Origin: Pholiota molesta | Lineage: Eukaryota; Basidiomycota; Agaricomycetes; Agaricales; Strophariaceae | DNA length: 64,000 bases | Reading direction: 5' to 3' | NCBI GenBank assembly: GCA_014925825.1 | Contig: JACGCK010000027.1 | Span: forward strand, 62,001 to 126,000 | In this document: positions 1 to 11,577 of the stretch, in pieces | Layout: each line of letters begins with the position of its first letter | Position numbering within the stretch: the stretch's first letter is position 1 | Notes under the pieces: model-generated | Database searches by the model: none | The model's input: only the letters and a program-made list of their open reading frames with translations | What the model was told of the DNA's origin: nothing | Translations under genes and position numbers: made by a program

Positions 1-1571
1 AACCCAGCTTCTGCTTTGGTAGTCTTCAACGCGGCATCCAAAAGTTTCAACGCTTTGTCTGCGCAGCCCCAAGAGGTTTGATATCCATAGCCCCCATGAC
101 TTGAAATGCAATTGATAACAATCAGCAAGGAATTCCCAAGAAAACTCAAGAAATTGAAATGCTGATCAAACAGTCTGAATCCAAACTCACCCGTAATTAT
201 GAATCAGCGGGATCTTGCCTTCCCTATGCACCGCCGCTCCGTCCACCCACTCCACCTCCAGCCTGATACCACCCTCCCTTGCCGGCCGAAGGCCGCACCC
301 CTCGCCCACGACATGCGGCAACACGTCCTCCAGCCTCGGAGTCCGGATCGCGCGAATCTCAGGCGGCGCTAGCTCCTGGCAGAGTAAGAACCCGCGCTTC
401 AGGATGTCGAGCGTGATTTCTGGGCGCGCGATGGGGTACCAGTCATTCGGGACGCGCGTGCCTCCGACGACCACCTATCAGGATTCAGCATCAGATAATC
501 CTGGATTTCGGGAAGAGATAGATAGGTGTGGAGGGACAAACGGACATCGGTGCTCCGCCGCGGGATGATATACGTGCACGCGCCGCTCTCGTCCAGGTAT
601 TCCGTGCGCCCGAAGCGCACCCACGGCGCGCGGATGATGACGGTCTGGCCGCGGACGGGGTACATTTTCTTGTCCTCGACGCCCCCTAGGAAGCGCGCCC
701 CGAGGCCGATGCACACGAGCACCGCTTCGGGGAGGGGGTCCTGGATGCCGCCCCCGGAGAAGAGGCGCGTGCCGCCCTCGAGGAGCTGGTTGATGTGTTG
801 GATGGAGCCGCGCAGGACGCGCCCGCCTTTGGCGCAGAAGCGCATGAGGAGGTAGTTGAGGTAGATGGGGACGTCGATTGTTACGGTGGTGAATGTGACG
901 CCGGAGAGTGCCCCAGGGAGGAGTTCTTCTGGCTCTAGCTTGCGGAACTGTGCGTTAACGTGTGAGTACATATGGCTCTGCCATGCCCAGTGCAATGGGT
1001 TGGGGGTGATATTATGGTGGACATACGTTAGGCATCTTTTCTAGCGGGTCTGGCTGCGCTCTGGGCACGAAGAAATGTTCGGTTTGCGGTACTCTCAAGA
1101 ATGACTCCTCTGCTAAGCTTCCTGGTGCCGACAACTCCCACATGACGTTGAACGTTTCTTCCTCAAATGCTAGTGAATGTTATTGATTTGCAATACCAGC
1201 GTGTGAGGCAGGGTCTACCAGAGGCTCACCATGTTGTTCTGTCGCATTGAGGGGATTGTATACGTGGTGAGCGCCCTGTATAACGGTCCCGTTAATCCAT
1301 GCTTATTCTGATAATTGAATTGCACGCACCGCCCACTGACTTGTGTACTTGATCGACTTGGGATCGCTCGGTATAATCTCTGCCACAATGGTCACTTGAT
1401 AGTTCCCTGTCTCCTGCAGCCTTATTGCTGTGGTAAGCCCCACTACGCCTGCAATTCGGGATCGAATGAATTATAAGACACTAAGAGATGGATGATGATC
1501 TCACCTGCTCCCAGAACTACGACCTGTTTCTTATTCACTACTGGTGATTGGGGAATGGTGTTCGAGTCCAT
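1..1571 (-). CDS. D-amino-acid oxidase, 3' end cut by window edge
   Basis: Flavoenzyme that oxidatively deaminates D-amino acids to 2-oxo acids, ammonia and hydrogen peroxide, usually in peroxisomes. I rebuilt seven exons: 1571-1505, 1448-1330, 1275-1230, 1169-1027, 947-546, 474-191 and 99 to beyond base 1. Exon 1 ends in the FAD-binding stretch VVVLGAG, completed in exon 2 as GAGVVGLTTAIRL. Later blocks match the family: SIKYTSQWAGAHHV, the RGQTVIIRAPW strand, TYIIPRR, and the C-terminal signature HGGYGYQTSWG in the last exon. The start is the ATG at 1571, about 20 codons before the dinucleotide fold. The intron after exon 5 uses the unusual donor GTCCGT. A peroxisomal C-terminal tripeptide cannot be checked because the end lies outside the window. 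No frame break seen. Confidence 0.9.
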
Positions 1572-2545
1572 ATTGCACAATGATTTAGATGTTGGCAAGG
1601 GATACGGGTATTGCAGGAGGAAATAAAACCGATGGAACCTAAGAGATAAGATAGTGCTGTGACAGTCGTCCTTATAGCGCCCACCAGAGGCCCCTGATCG
1701 CCAGTGCAGATCAATCGGCCTACATCGGGCGGCCTTGCTATAAATAGAGCATATTCGGCCCGTCCGCTGCCACGGGCACGTGAAATACACGTACATGTTC
1801 TACTTACATACCTTTCTAGATTCAGCAATTTGTCTCTTAAAAATTAAATTCCTATCGTGCTCACTGTCCGCCCCATTTATGCGCGTATCTCCCATGTTTT
1901 GAACTTTCGAAATCATATATATCCCTCTCAGGCCGCTGGATTTGATGAACGGAAAGAACACGTCTGAATTTTATCATTGACAGGTAGTGAACACAGGAAA
2001 TTCCGGAATAGATATCAAGTCGATGTCAAGGATCTGCGACGCGGAGAGCGTCTGTTCTGATCTTTTCTTCTGCGGAGATGTCAGAAAACAACCTTCGCGG
2101 CTCCTTCTTGGGTGATATTACACTCAGCGGCGGGAGGTTGGGCATGGTTGTCGCCTTTTGCGCACGGCCAACGGTGAGTCCGCTATAAACCTATTTCTTG
2201 CATTCTGACCCGAATGAACGGCATATGTAGGGATTCTGAGTTCACAACCGTGAAATATGATTTTCACATTTGCCTTGTAGAATGCTTGGCAACAGATTGA
2301 CGCAAACGCAACACCTGGAACGCTGTGTTTTCCAAAAACGAAGCGTCAATAACTCGATGCCGACGTACATGAAATGAACCGCATTGACAAGTGGGAGTCG
2401 ACTCGCCGCAACATTGCTGGCGTTCGGCACTTTCCTGCAGTGCACCTATGGGTCATGAGGCTAATAGATCGTGCAGTGCATCCGTAAGCACAGCCCTTCT
2501 GTCGACACACTCTGCTCTGGCCTCCGACTCCCGAATCGAGACACA
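1572..2545. other. Intergenic, no gene seen
   Basis: About 970 bases holding the promoter side of the D-amino-acid oxidase gene and the 5' flank of the NLR relic. Short open frames on both strands show no recognisable domain or splice pattern. Confidence 0.5.
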
Positions 2546-2945
2546 ATGGCATCCCAGTCAGCGTCGACTTTCAAATCCCTTTTTCGGCGTAAGACTATTC
2601 AACTGCCAGAGTCTTCCAATAGCGTAGTGGCTATAACATCGCCTCGCGGGAGGGAAAAATTCAAAATTCAATCCAAATCCCTTTTTCGACGTAAGACTCC
2701 CCAACCACCAGAGGCTTCCATGGCAATTCCGCCTCCTCCGATTCGCATGCCATCACAGTCATCCAATGACAACGTAGCGCCGACGATGCTCAATGTGCCG
2801 GATATACCTCCGCCTCCTGTAACTCCCATATCACCACAATCACTGAACGGCAATACAGTAGCGACAGCGCCGAATGCACTAGATATACCCCCGCCTCTTG
2901 TCAGTCTGCAGAAGCGTTTCGCGAAGAGTAATATCCACATCATTC
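2546..2945 (+). pseudogene. Relic of an NLR 5' exon
   Basis: The reading frame from the ATG at 2546 resembles the first exon of the intact NLR at 49.7-53.9 kb. Both begin MASQ, carry RRK followed by a QPP block, then PPQSSNDNVA or SQSSNDNVA, a DIPP block and a QK-x-FAKS block. In this copy the Pro-rich linker (SNDN...DIPPPPV, then LNGN...DIPPPLV) and the SLFRRKT block each occur twice, so it carries internal tandem duplications. Similarity fades after about 2945; nothing resembling the downstream helical, NACHT or TPR exons follows. The next gene lies on the other strand. I read it as a detached, probably non-functional 5' fragment of a second NLR; transcription cannot be excluded. Confidence 0.7.
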
Positions 2946-3081
2946 CATCTAAACTTTTAGTCATTCGAAAGCTTGGTGAATGTCAGCTAAATGCATGCTT
3001 AAGGACAGTCAAATATATCACTAATTTTGTCTCCTTCAATTTTTGCCCAGATGGAATTCTGCCAGAATGCTTATGGACAAT

Positions 3082-3989
3082 TCAGGCTTCCATGTTCAAA
3101 CACTGACGCTTCCTCCACACGACAATTCTTTCCTTGCCCAGATGACTAGGTGAAGATACGGCTGGTATCCTATCAAGGACCTTCGTAAAATTGGGCTCCA
3201 GGAGCGGGACGTAGTGCTCGGGTTCGACGTAATATGGAGGCCCGGTTTCGTCGTAGGGGCGCAAGGGAAAGATACCTGTGATGAGGTATCCACCGGGCTT
3301 GATCAACTTTGTCATTTGTTTTCCCCATTCCTGGCGGAAGGACGGCGGAATAGCGACGAAGAAACTGGGTATTGGTTCAGTATCATTAGCCAGGATTCAT
3401 CGAAGAGATGGAATTGGAGATTTCGACGAACGTATGGTCGTAGATAAGGTCAAATCGCTCCTCGTCTGATACATCAAACTTGAAAAAGTCGACGATTGTG
3501 ATAGACGCTGAAATGTTGGGAAATTGGGCTTTCGCTGTTTGAATAACACTATAGGGACTGGTATGAACCACAGAGAACGCCCGTGCATTTAATGGACATA
3601 CGCTGTTGCTCGTGCTATTGCTGTCTCTGCAACTTCGAGGCCTAGAGTGTCGAGGCCTAATGTTTTGGAGATGTACGGTAAATCATATCCCTGTATTCTG
3701 GCTGTTAAACTCATGCATCTATCATCACAGTGGTAAATGCTAACATACCGCACCACATCCTGGTACCAAAGCCTGGCCTTTGTGGGGTAGATCCAAGCCA
3801 CTCGATTCAAGTGCTTCTTTCAAGGACGGTTGTACGTCGCCAAAGTCCCATGGAGTTACGCCCTCAGTCCTATATGGAAAATGAAATTAAAAACCAGTTT
3901 GATCAACGAGGTACTGGAAAGCCAATTGCACCTCACCAGGCAAGTTCCCATGTAGATAAATCATCTGGTTTGACGATGTCCTTGGGCAT
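3082..3989 (-). CDS. TPMT-family thiol methyltransferase
   Basis: SAM-dependent class I methyltransferase of the thiopurine/thiol methyltransferase family; members methylate small thiols or halides, and the substrate here is unknown. Five exons (3989-3937, 3869-3749, 3690-3602, 3548-3432, 3364-3082) sum to 663 nt, giving 220 aa in one frame. Family marks in order: W-x-EGVTPWDFG near residue 20, the SAM-binding strand ALVPGCGAGYD near 55, LGLEVAETA (acidic residue of motif II), ERFDLIYDHTFFVAIPP, and the C-terminal MTKLIKPGGYL block. Length matches small fungal members. One intron uses donor GTTCGT instead of GTRNGT. The gene is compact, with introns of 53-67 nt, and reads opposite to the F-box remnant upstream. 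Confidence 0.85.
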
Positions 3990-4381
3990 CCTTTGAGGAG
4001 TGCCTTCGGTAGTCATGATGAGAAGAAAAGGTAGGCTACTGACAAGCTATAGAGCTGGATACTTATACGATTTGAGTCGAGCTGGAAGGAAGATTGGTCA
4101 ACAGCCCCTATCATTTCAATTAACCTACTTTCGTGCACATGACGTCGACAGATCGGGCCGGATTTTGACTGATGTCGACCTCCCAGTGGCATGCTCCGCT
4201 TGCAACCGCCCACAACGTTATATCTTGCCTTTAGTTTTTGAACGTCACGGTGGAAGGTTCAATTTGATCGTTTCAAAAGCATCTGGATAATTGGACATAT
4301 AAAAGTGCGTTCGTCCTCTCGGCTTCTCTATTTCAGCTCAGCTGAGTCTCCATATTGCGCAGCCTGGAATACTTACTACAT

Positions 4382-5846
4382 ATGAGTGACAAGTCTGCCG
4401 AGTCAGAATATGTATCTATGAATATAGCTGAAGGAATGTCTGCCCAAAATCTCACACCACTGAAGATCGAGGAATTCGCCTTCCTCCAGAGCTCTGTGAG
4501 ACCATCATCGACCAGATACCAACACAGGGACCGTCTGGCGCTCCAAAATTGTGCTCTCGTCTGCCACCTGTTTGCTCTGCGGGCCCAGAGAATTCTCTTC
4601 AAGAGCATCACTCTCAGCCGACCCCACAAGGGGTTTAGGTGGAATGTGCTGTCCCTGCGCCACCCCTCCCGGCGGTTCTTCACGCTTCTGAACGGGTCCC
4701 CGCATCTGGGCACCTACGTCGAGGAGCTGGAGATCGCGGACAACGCCCATCTTAGCTTCTACCGAGAGGAGCTGTCCTGGATCCGGCAGGATATGGCGCT
4801 CCCCATAATCGTCGCTAAGCTTGACAACCTGCGCCACCTCAGTATATCGGGGAACCACACTGGGAACAGGCTGAACTTCAATGCGTGGACGGAGGCGCTG
4901 AAGAGTGCGCTATTGAAAAGGTGTCAGTCCCCTTTGTTGACGAAGATCTCGTTAAAGTACGTGCGCAACGTCCCGATTTCGATATTCCTCCAGGCGCCTG
5001 CGCTCGAGTCGGTGGACCTGTTTAAGTCTGTGTTTATAGTGGACGGAGTGCTCTCGGTGTCGGGTCAGGTTTACAAGCCGAAGCTGCGGGAGTTCATTAT
5101 ACAGCTACCACTTATTATGAATGGACGTCGTTTTATCCATGGCTGTTGAACGACGATGGTGGCTTGACCTGACTTCCTCGCCTATCTTTCGCTCCATGTC
5201 GATTTCAATGAGCATCTGGGGACTGAAAAAGATATAGACGCCATCGCGTGGATTGTCCGCCAGTGCGCTGGGACGCTTGAACGCCTGAGCCTGTTCTATC
5301 CCCCAGAAGGCAAGTCAATCTCCTTTTCGTGGAAAGAAAAGGGTTTAATATATTTTTCTTTAGTGGTCACATTAACCACCTCCAACTACACTTTCATCGA
5401 CCTTAGTACCCTTCCGAACCTACGCACGCTGAGCCTCCAGGGGAATATATGGAGCTCTGAAGTAACAGAACCGCAGGAAGCCTCCCATGGCTCACCGCCA
5501 CGCTCCGACAAATCCCCTCGCCCACCGCCTGCGCGACTCCACCTCCTCTGCACCCTCGAAGAAGCCCTTCGAGTGGAAACGACGCGGACGATCGGCGACG
5601 CGGACTGGGCGGGCTTCGTGGACGTGCTCGAACGGCTGGCCGCGACGGCGGAGGTGTATATCCTCATGTCCATTTACGGTGCACGGGGCAAAGAGGCGAT
5701 GGTGGTCGTTGAGGATCGGTGGGGAGATAAGGGGGAAGGGGGTGCTTGTGCAGATCCAAGTGGCGGTGGATGGCGAGGAGCAGTTTGAGGGTGAGTCTGC
5801 TTGGGATGATTCGGATCTGTGGGTTCTCATCGATAGCGTTGGATAG
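4382..5846 (+). pseudogene. F-box/LRR-like gene with frame breaks
   Basis: An F-box start (LPPELCETIIDQI, 4483-4521) lies in one frame. The second half of the box (LALQNCALVCHLFALRAQ) and a long leucine-rich stretch (TYVEELEIADN, LDNLRHLSISGN, APALESVDLF) lie in the next frame up to a stop at 5149. The leucine-rich sequence resumes in another frame around 5180-5310. It then appears to splice into 5363-5788 (LSTLPNLRTLSLQGN, VDVLERLAATAEVYILM), with a last shift to a tail ending near 5846. No canonical intron explains the break inside the F-box, so either the gene is decaying or the assembly has indels here. Such proteins normally recruit substrates to SCF ubiquitin ligases. The start at 4382 is a guess. 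Confidence 0.5.
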
Positions 5847-7588
5847 GTCTGGATTGATTTCATATCTCGTCGTGCGGTATGTTTTCTGCCAACTCTATTG
5901 GCCGACTCATGTCGGCGGCGATTGCGTTGTCGATTATCGTGCGATTGTAATGTATTCATACTTATATACGTGTTCTAGAACTGTGCAATCGAACTGGATC
6001 TATCCGGTCTACGTTATGTTTTTTATCGATCGAAGGCAGACCTACATAGTATACCCCGCAATTTTTTTGGCCAAGTCTCGCTCTGGAATCTGTGTGGTCA
6101 AGTGCCATGGCTGTAAGTAATCACCTTCTGACCTTTTAAACGATATCGTTCGGTTATGTTTGCTACTTAGATACGACTTCTATAATCACCAGTCCTGATG
6201 CTCCCCAAGCCAATTTCCGCTACAGTGTACTTGTATGTCCAATGTTCTCGACCTTTCGACCGAAGACACACATATCTACATGGAACCAATCGTATGTACC
6301 CCGCATTTATTTTTAGCGCCCAATACCTTCCGAAAGTCACAAATGTTGCTGATATCAGAATCCCTTTCGCAGCTGATCTTCCCGAGTTGCGTCGTGGTGG
6401 ATGTCAATTCGAGCTGGATATGCGATACAAAGATTGAAAGAATAACGGAAGACCCGGGAGGTTGGCATACTTGATTCAATATGTCCATCGTAATGGCGCT
6501 GAAGTTTTTACAGTTGCACCAGCTATGTTTTAGATACAGCATTCAACCTCGATGTTATTGGGCTGGGTCGGAGACGCATATACGACCGATAGTTAATGAA
6601 TATGTGGAAATTATTACTTCTTTGGTCAGTCTCGATGATTTCTTCTGTCCGTATACACTCCAACTGTAGATATCCTGTCCTGGCTTCCCCTGTGCAAGTA
6701 TCTCCTCCTACCTGCCCAGTGTAAATCTTTTTGTGCAACAGTCAAAGGCATATTTCCATAGTAGAACATGAGTCTTTCTCGTTCACTTTTCGCTGGATGA
6801 ATCAATTCGTGCCACGGCATCGCTGCTTGTGTGCTACCGATCACTTGTAATCATGCTTACCAAATCGGAATTGAGTGTGGCGCCTATTTTTTGCTCGTCG
6901 AGGGAAGAACGGAAATAAGGAGGTCAACCGCCAGGTACATCGCCTTGATCAGATAAGTGCACCTGGGGTAATGAGCAAGCTGCGCACCCCAATTCCGACC
7001 ATATACTCGGGTTCCCAAAATAAGCCCGTCACCGGTATCACCCATGAGTCAGACGTGGGCGTCGTGGCTCGGAGGAGATGACATATCCCTGCTCAGTGCT
7101 CCAAAGGTGCTCCAAGTCGCGAAGGTGATGATCGTCAGTGGCGAGCAGACCTGAGGGATTATATCCGAGGCTAGAAGGTGGCCACTCGGTGCCCCAGTCG
7201 TCCACAGCGTCCGGGAGAGAGATAATTGACGAACAGCTGCTTGAGTTTTATGAGACTTGGGGTTGGAATGTTATGGAAAGTAAGAGAAACAGCGCGGACA
7301 TAACAGGGTGGCCGTGGCCGCGAGTCCACGTCTGCCCCGCCGCCGGAGACAATTGTTTGGTGTGGGAATGATTACGTAATGGACCCCTTCAGGCGCAGCC
7401 TCGTTGACTACTGGGCCTTTCACAATTCTATCTTCAACCACCACTACCGCCAGCCCGTCCCCGCTCTTTGGTCGTTTCTTTCTTTGACGCCCAAAGACTC
7501 TCTTACGTTTCTCGTTAGCGTACATACAATTACACCGCATCCTTTAGCGGCCACCTTCGTCTCAGTCTGAGTCATTCGGACAGTCAAC
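5847..7588. other. Gene-poor stretch
   Basis: About 1.7 kb. Short open frames exist on both strands, for example minus 6626-6844, but I found no domain, no consistent splice chain and no repeat. The last part should include the bZIP gene's promoter and leader. Confidence 0.4.
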
Positions 7589-9910
7589 ATGCTAGTCGAC
7601 AATCCCCTCTACCAGCAGCCCTACTTTTCGCTGGGTCGTCCTCCTCGACGTACCCAGACTACTCCACAGAACTCAATGATATCTTTGACACGGAGCTCTT
7701 CAACAGCACCTTTGCCATGGGTGGCTCTGCCCTTTCAGCGAGCCCATCAGGCTCCCGGGGGTCGTCACCCCAAACTCTGATGACACCCCCGCAGGACGCG
7801 ATGCCCACATCTTTCCCCGAAGTCCACGACGGGGAAAGCAATCGCAGCTTTTCTCGCTCTTTGACGACGACTTCAAGACCATGGATCCCCTTGCTATGCC
7901 ATCGACGTCCACCGATTTCATGAATCTCGCCACTTTTGACGGTTCTTTTGGCGGCAGCGTCGGTGGCTACGGGATGGACATGAGTAGTTTCCCCATGGGC
8001 ATGGACTTGTCCTCCATGAATGTCAACCCTGGCCTTGTCGAGGACCCCATGCAAACAAGAGGCATCGATCCTCAGCTCGTTGACACACCATCAGCAGTCA
8101 GTGATCACGGCGAAGATGAATCGGATACGAAAGAAGAATCTCCAGTATCGCCATCAGAGGAGGACAAATCCGAATCCGACAAACCGACCATCACTATCGC
8201 ACCCGTCAAGGTCGGCGGACACGGCAAAGCACGTAAAGGCACCGTGCAAAGTGGGGGCGTGGTGAAGAAGACCGCCACTTCCTCTGCCAATAAGGACAAG
8301 GAAAACACCTCTTTTGCCGCTACTTCCTCGAAGAAGCTTTCACAACCGAAAGCCCCCGGTCCTGCCATATCGACATCTCTTTTCACCACCTCCACACCCG
8401 GTCCCTTCCTCACCTCTGCCGCTTCGTCGAAGGCTGAAAGTGAAGCCGGCGATGATGACGATGATCTCCCTCATGATTGGCGCCCTTCACCTGAAGTATT
8501 CGCCAAAATGACAAGTAAGGAAAAGCGCCAACTCCGTAACAAGATCAGTGCCAGGAACTTCCGAGTTCGTCGAAAGGGTTAGTTTCAACAAATCTTTTCT
8601 GTTCTAGATTTCGATATTGATTTGCTCCAGAGTACATCTCAACCCTCGAGGGTGATATCGCTGAGCGAGATCGGATGCTAGATCATTTCCGCACGCAGCT
8701 CGGTTCCCAAGAGTCAGAGAACCTCGCCCTAAGGCAGGAAATCGCAGCCCTCAAGAAAGCGCTTTTGGACGGCCGCGGTGGCTCTGTCAACCTCCCCCAC
8801 CGGCGCCCCTGCCCGAACAGAGCGCTGCTGAAACCTCGCCGCCACCGCCTCTTCCTCCACACACAGTGTCCCACAAACAGCACTCCTCTTCTCACCGCGA
8901 ACACACAGAAAGATCTACCGACGTCGCCGCGTATGGGCAATCGCTTCTGGGGTGGCGTTGGCGTGGCGGTGGCTTCACACCCGTGCACACCACGCTGGTT
9001 CCGGATATCAGCACTGTCGTGCGGAAGGGCTTGCAGGAGAATATGAACCCCGCACTGAATGCGCATGTGGGCTTGGTGCTGCGAGCAATGGCATCGCGCC
9101 CAACAAGGCTCTACCTGGCTTCGATGGTTTCGCCGATCTGAACCCATTCACGATGAAGACGCTCGACGCGTAAGTGCTGCCCCTATTTTTATCCTTTTGT
9201 CACATCGATTACTGATACTGATGCCACGCCCATGATAGTTATCGGATGCATCTCTGGGGCAAGATGGCTGCGCAGCAGCAGCAGAACGGTGCCCACCAGC
9301 AGCAGCCAGCAGCCACAGCAGCACGCGGCGGCCTGGCGGCGGGTCTGCGCCCGCACTACTTCCAGGGCACGGGGGCGTACAAGCACGGCTCGCCGCTTCT
9401 GCGCTGCTCTCGGGCAAGCACACCCCGGTGGCCTCGGCGCTCGCGGCTGGCGCGTACCCGAGCCCGCCGGCGTCGCCGCTGCTCACCCCGAAGGCGACGG
9501 CGCGCGAACAGCAGCAACAGCAACAGCGCGAGAAGGAGCAGCAGCACGCGTTGCTCGCGGCGATGGCGAGCCAGACGGTGTTCCGCAAGCTCGGGAGCGC
9601 GTTCTGGGAGGCGTTCAGCGGCGCGTCGCCGTCGCCTCGGTCGTCGTTGCATGGCGCGTCGTCGCATGCGGCGGGCAATTGGGATCAGGACAAGGTGCAG
9701 CGCGTGCTGGAGGGCAAGGCCGTGTTGCGGGTGGTGGATGTGGAGCCTGCGACGCCGCCGGCGACACCCAAGCTTCGCGCGGCGGTGGCTTCGACGTCGA
9801 AGTTGTCGGCGTCTGCGCTTTCGCAGGATGATGCACGGAAGTGTGGACTGGGTTGTGTTGCGGATATTTTGGAGGAGAGCATGCGGAGTTTGAGTCTGGG
9901 AAAGAAGTAA
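7589..9910 (+). CDS. bZIP transcription factor, several frame breaks
   Basis: DNA-binding regulator of the basidiomycete bZIP type. The basic region (KRQLRNKISARNFRVRRK) ends exon 1. A phase-1 intron (donor GTTAGT at 8578) leads to the leucine zipper EYISTLEGDIAERDRML and LALRQEIAALKKALL from 8631. A third exon starts at 9239 (AYRMHLWGKMAAQQQQ) and ends with ILEESMRSLSLGKK before the stop at 9908-9910. Acidic and Ser/Thr-rich segments fill the N-terminal half. The conserved-looking protein changes frame without an intron near 7635, 7835, 8790, 8900, 8960, 9080 and 9400, most often by loss of one base in GC-rich runs. Neighbouring genes are frame-perfect. Either this locus is decaying or it was assembled poorly. 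Confidence 0.7.
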
Positions 9911-11577
9911 GAAGGGATTCACTTGTATCTGTTTTTTGTTGAAGAATTTGTACGTTTTTCTTCCTGCGCTCCGATTAAAAAATTTTACTGACTTCCTGCA
10001 TCATTGTCAGATCCTATTGTCAATACTTGTTAATGCGAGCTTAGAATCGAGCTGCAACGCAAACGGCCAACAAATCGAACGCCGAAAAGAAGTCAAAAGA
10101 ATTAAATGTGTTTTATCTTCTGTTTCCTATAATATGTTCTTTTATCTTTCCGTTTTGTACGTTTCATCACCACATTTGCCTGTATCTCGTGGATGGTTGG
10201 ACATCCTCCACACGCTCTTTCGTCACCTCCTACTACTTCGGCTCGCGTTCTGCGGTCGCTCCGTCAATCGTTTAACTTGAATTTTTCCTGCCCTTTTTGG
10301 TTTTTGTTCTCCAATATCTCGCATCGCATCGTCAATCGCATCTGTCTTACCCCAGCTCTTTACCTACATCCAATTCGATCCATTGTTCAAACCGAATTTC
10401 TTCGTCCGTCCGTCCGTCCGATTCATCCCCTGTGAACCTAATCTCAATAATGAACATCTTATTTATCCTATTCCCATGGAGCCTCAAGCTGGCCTCGAGG
10501 CCGCTGAGCGGGTGTTGTTGTATATGACATTCGTTTCCCTTCTTTTTCGTTTTGTTACGCAAATTGAAGTTTGAAGTTGCGACGTTTCGTATAAATTTTG
10601 TGTCCTTACTACTGTACATTGGCACAACATTTCTTATTTAGTGCTTCTTGGCGGAGTCGGAATGGGGACAATGGGCCTTGCGTGGTCAGCGCTCAGCGAT
10701 GTTCGTTTGCTGGTATGTACTATGTCGTTTGTTAAAAGGGTCAAAAAAGGGTTCATGGATTGTTCATTGTTGGGTAGTCAGAGTCTACGATGGTGAATGA
10801 ACTAAAGCGCGTTGGGTATTCTAATTTATCAATCATTTCTCAGCACTTGCTCTTTCACCATGAACGGCGAACTCTTCACCAAGCCATTTGGCATTGACGT
10901 CTCGCACTGACTCGCAGGCTTGTCCAGCATTACATATGTCCATTGCCTATTTTGAGCGTGCAATATGATTAGCGGGCTGCCGGTCGGCGCTAAGGGCAGT
11001 GGCACTGGATTGATTATTTGTGGATCACGAACTTACGAAATGACAAATATTCTCTCGCTTCGCCACGCTCGCCGCTTGCCTTTTCGGGGTCGCCGTCGGT
11101 TAGAACGTGTCGCCAACGTGCTCGAATAGCGTTAGCGCGGCCCTAGAAGACGCGTCGAGAACACCACGAGGCTCGCGACCTCTGAAAACGGCGATTCCCT
11201 TAACGAACCACTGCGCGAGTGCGCTTCGCGCGCGAGATGCGCTGCTGCTGCTGGGCCCCGGGCGCATTGGGTGCTGTGGTGGACACTGGAATGAAACCGC
11301 TGGGATAAAATGCATCTGCAGAGTCCGAATATAAATTCAGGGGGTTTCCATGCTTACGATTCGCTACTCGCCGCCGCAGGAGTCGATTGGTGGGATTGTC
11401 TATCCCTTATGGCAAGTGCCCTTTTGAATGGGCCCAGGGACCCTGGCGGTTTAGGCTGAGCCCTGGCGGAGAGCTCAGTTCAAGCGCTTAACGCTTTTGG
11501 GCCCTTCGTTTCTTTCCCTCCTTATTTGGAGCCCTCCCGACGCAGAGCCGCCACTTCTCCCCCACCCGCCCTATGTC
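9911..11577. other. Intergenic; possible unresolved minus-strand exons
   Basis: 9911-10640 is AT-rich 3' flank of the bZIP gene. Between 10640 and 11480 the minus strand has short Ala/Pro/Ser-rich open stretches (about 11345-11470 and 11125-11315) with possible splice sites, but no start codon or family match that I can support. Confidence 0.35.

Noticed and set aside
6626..6844. Minus-strand 72-codon frame with natural-looking sequence
   Set aside because: No start context, partner exon or family match; kept only as a note in the intergenic entry.
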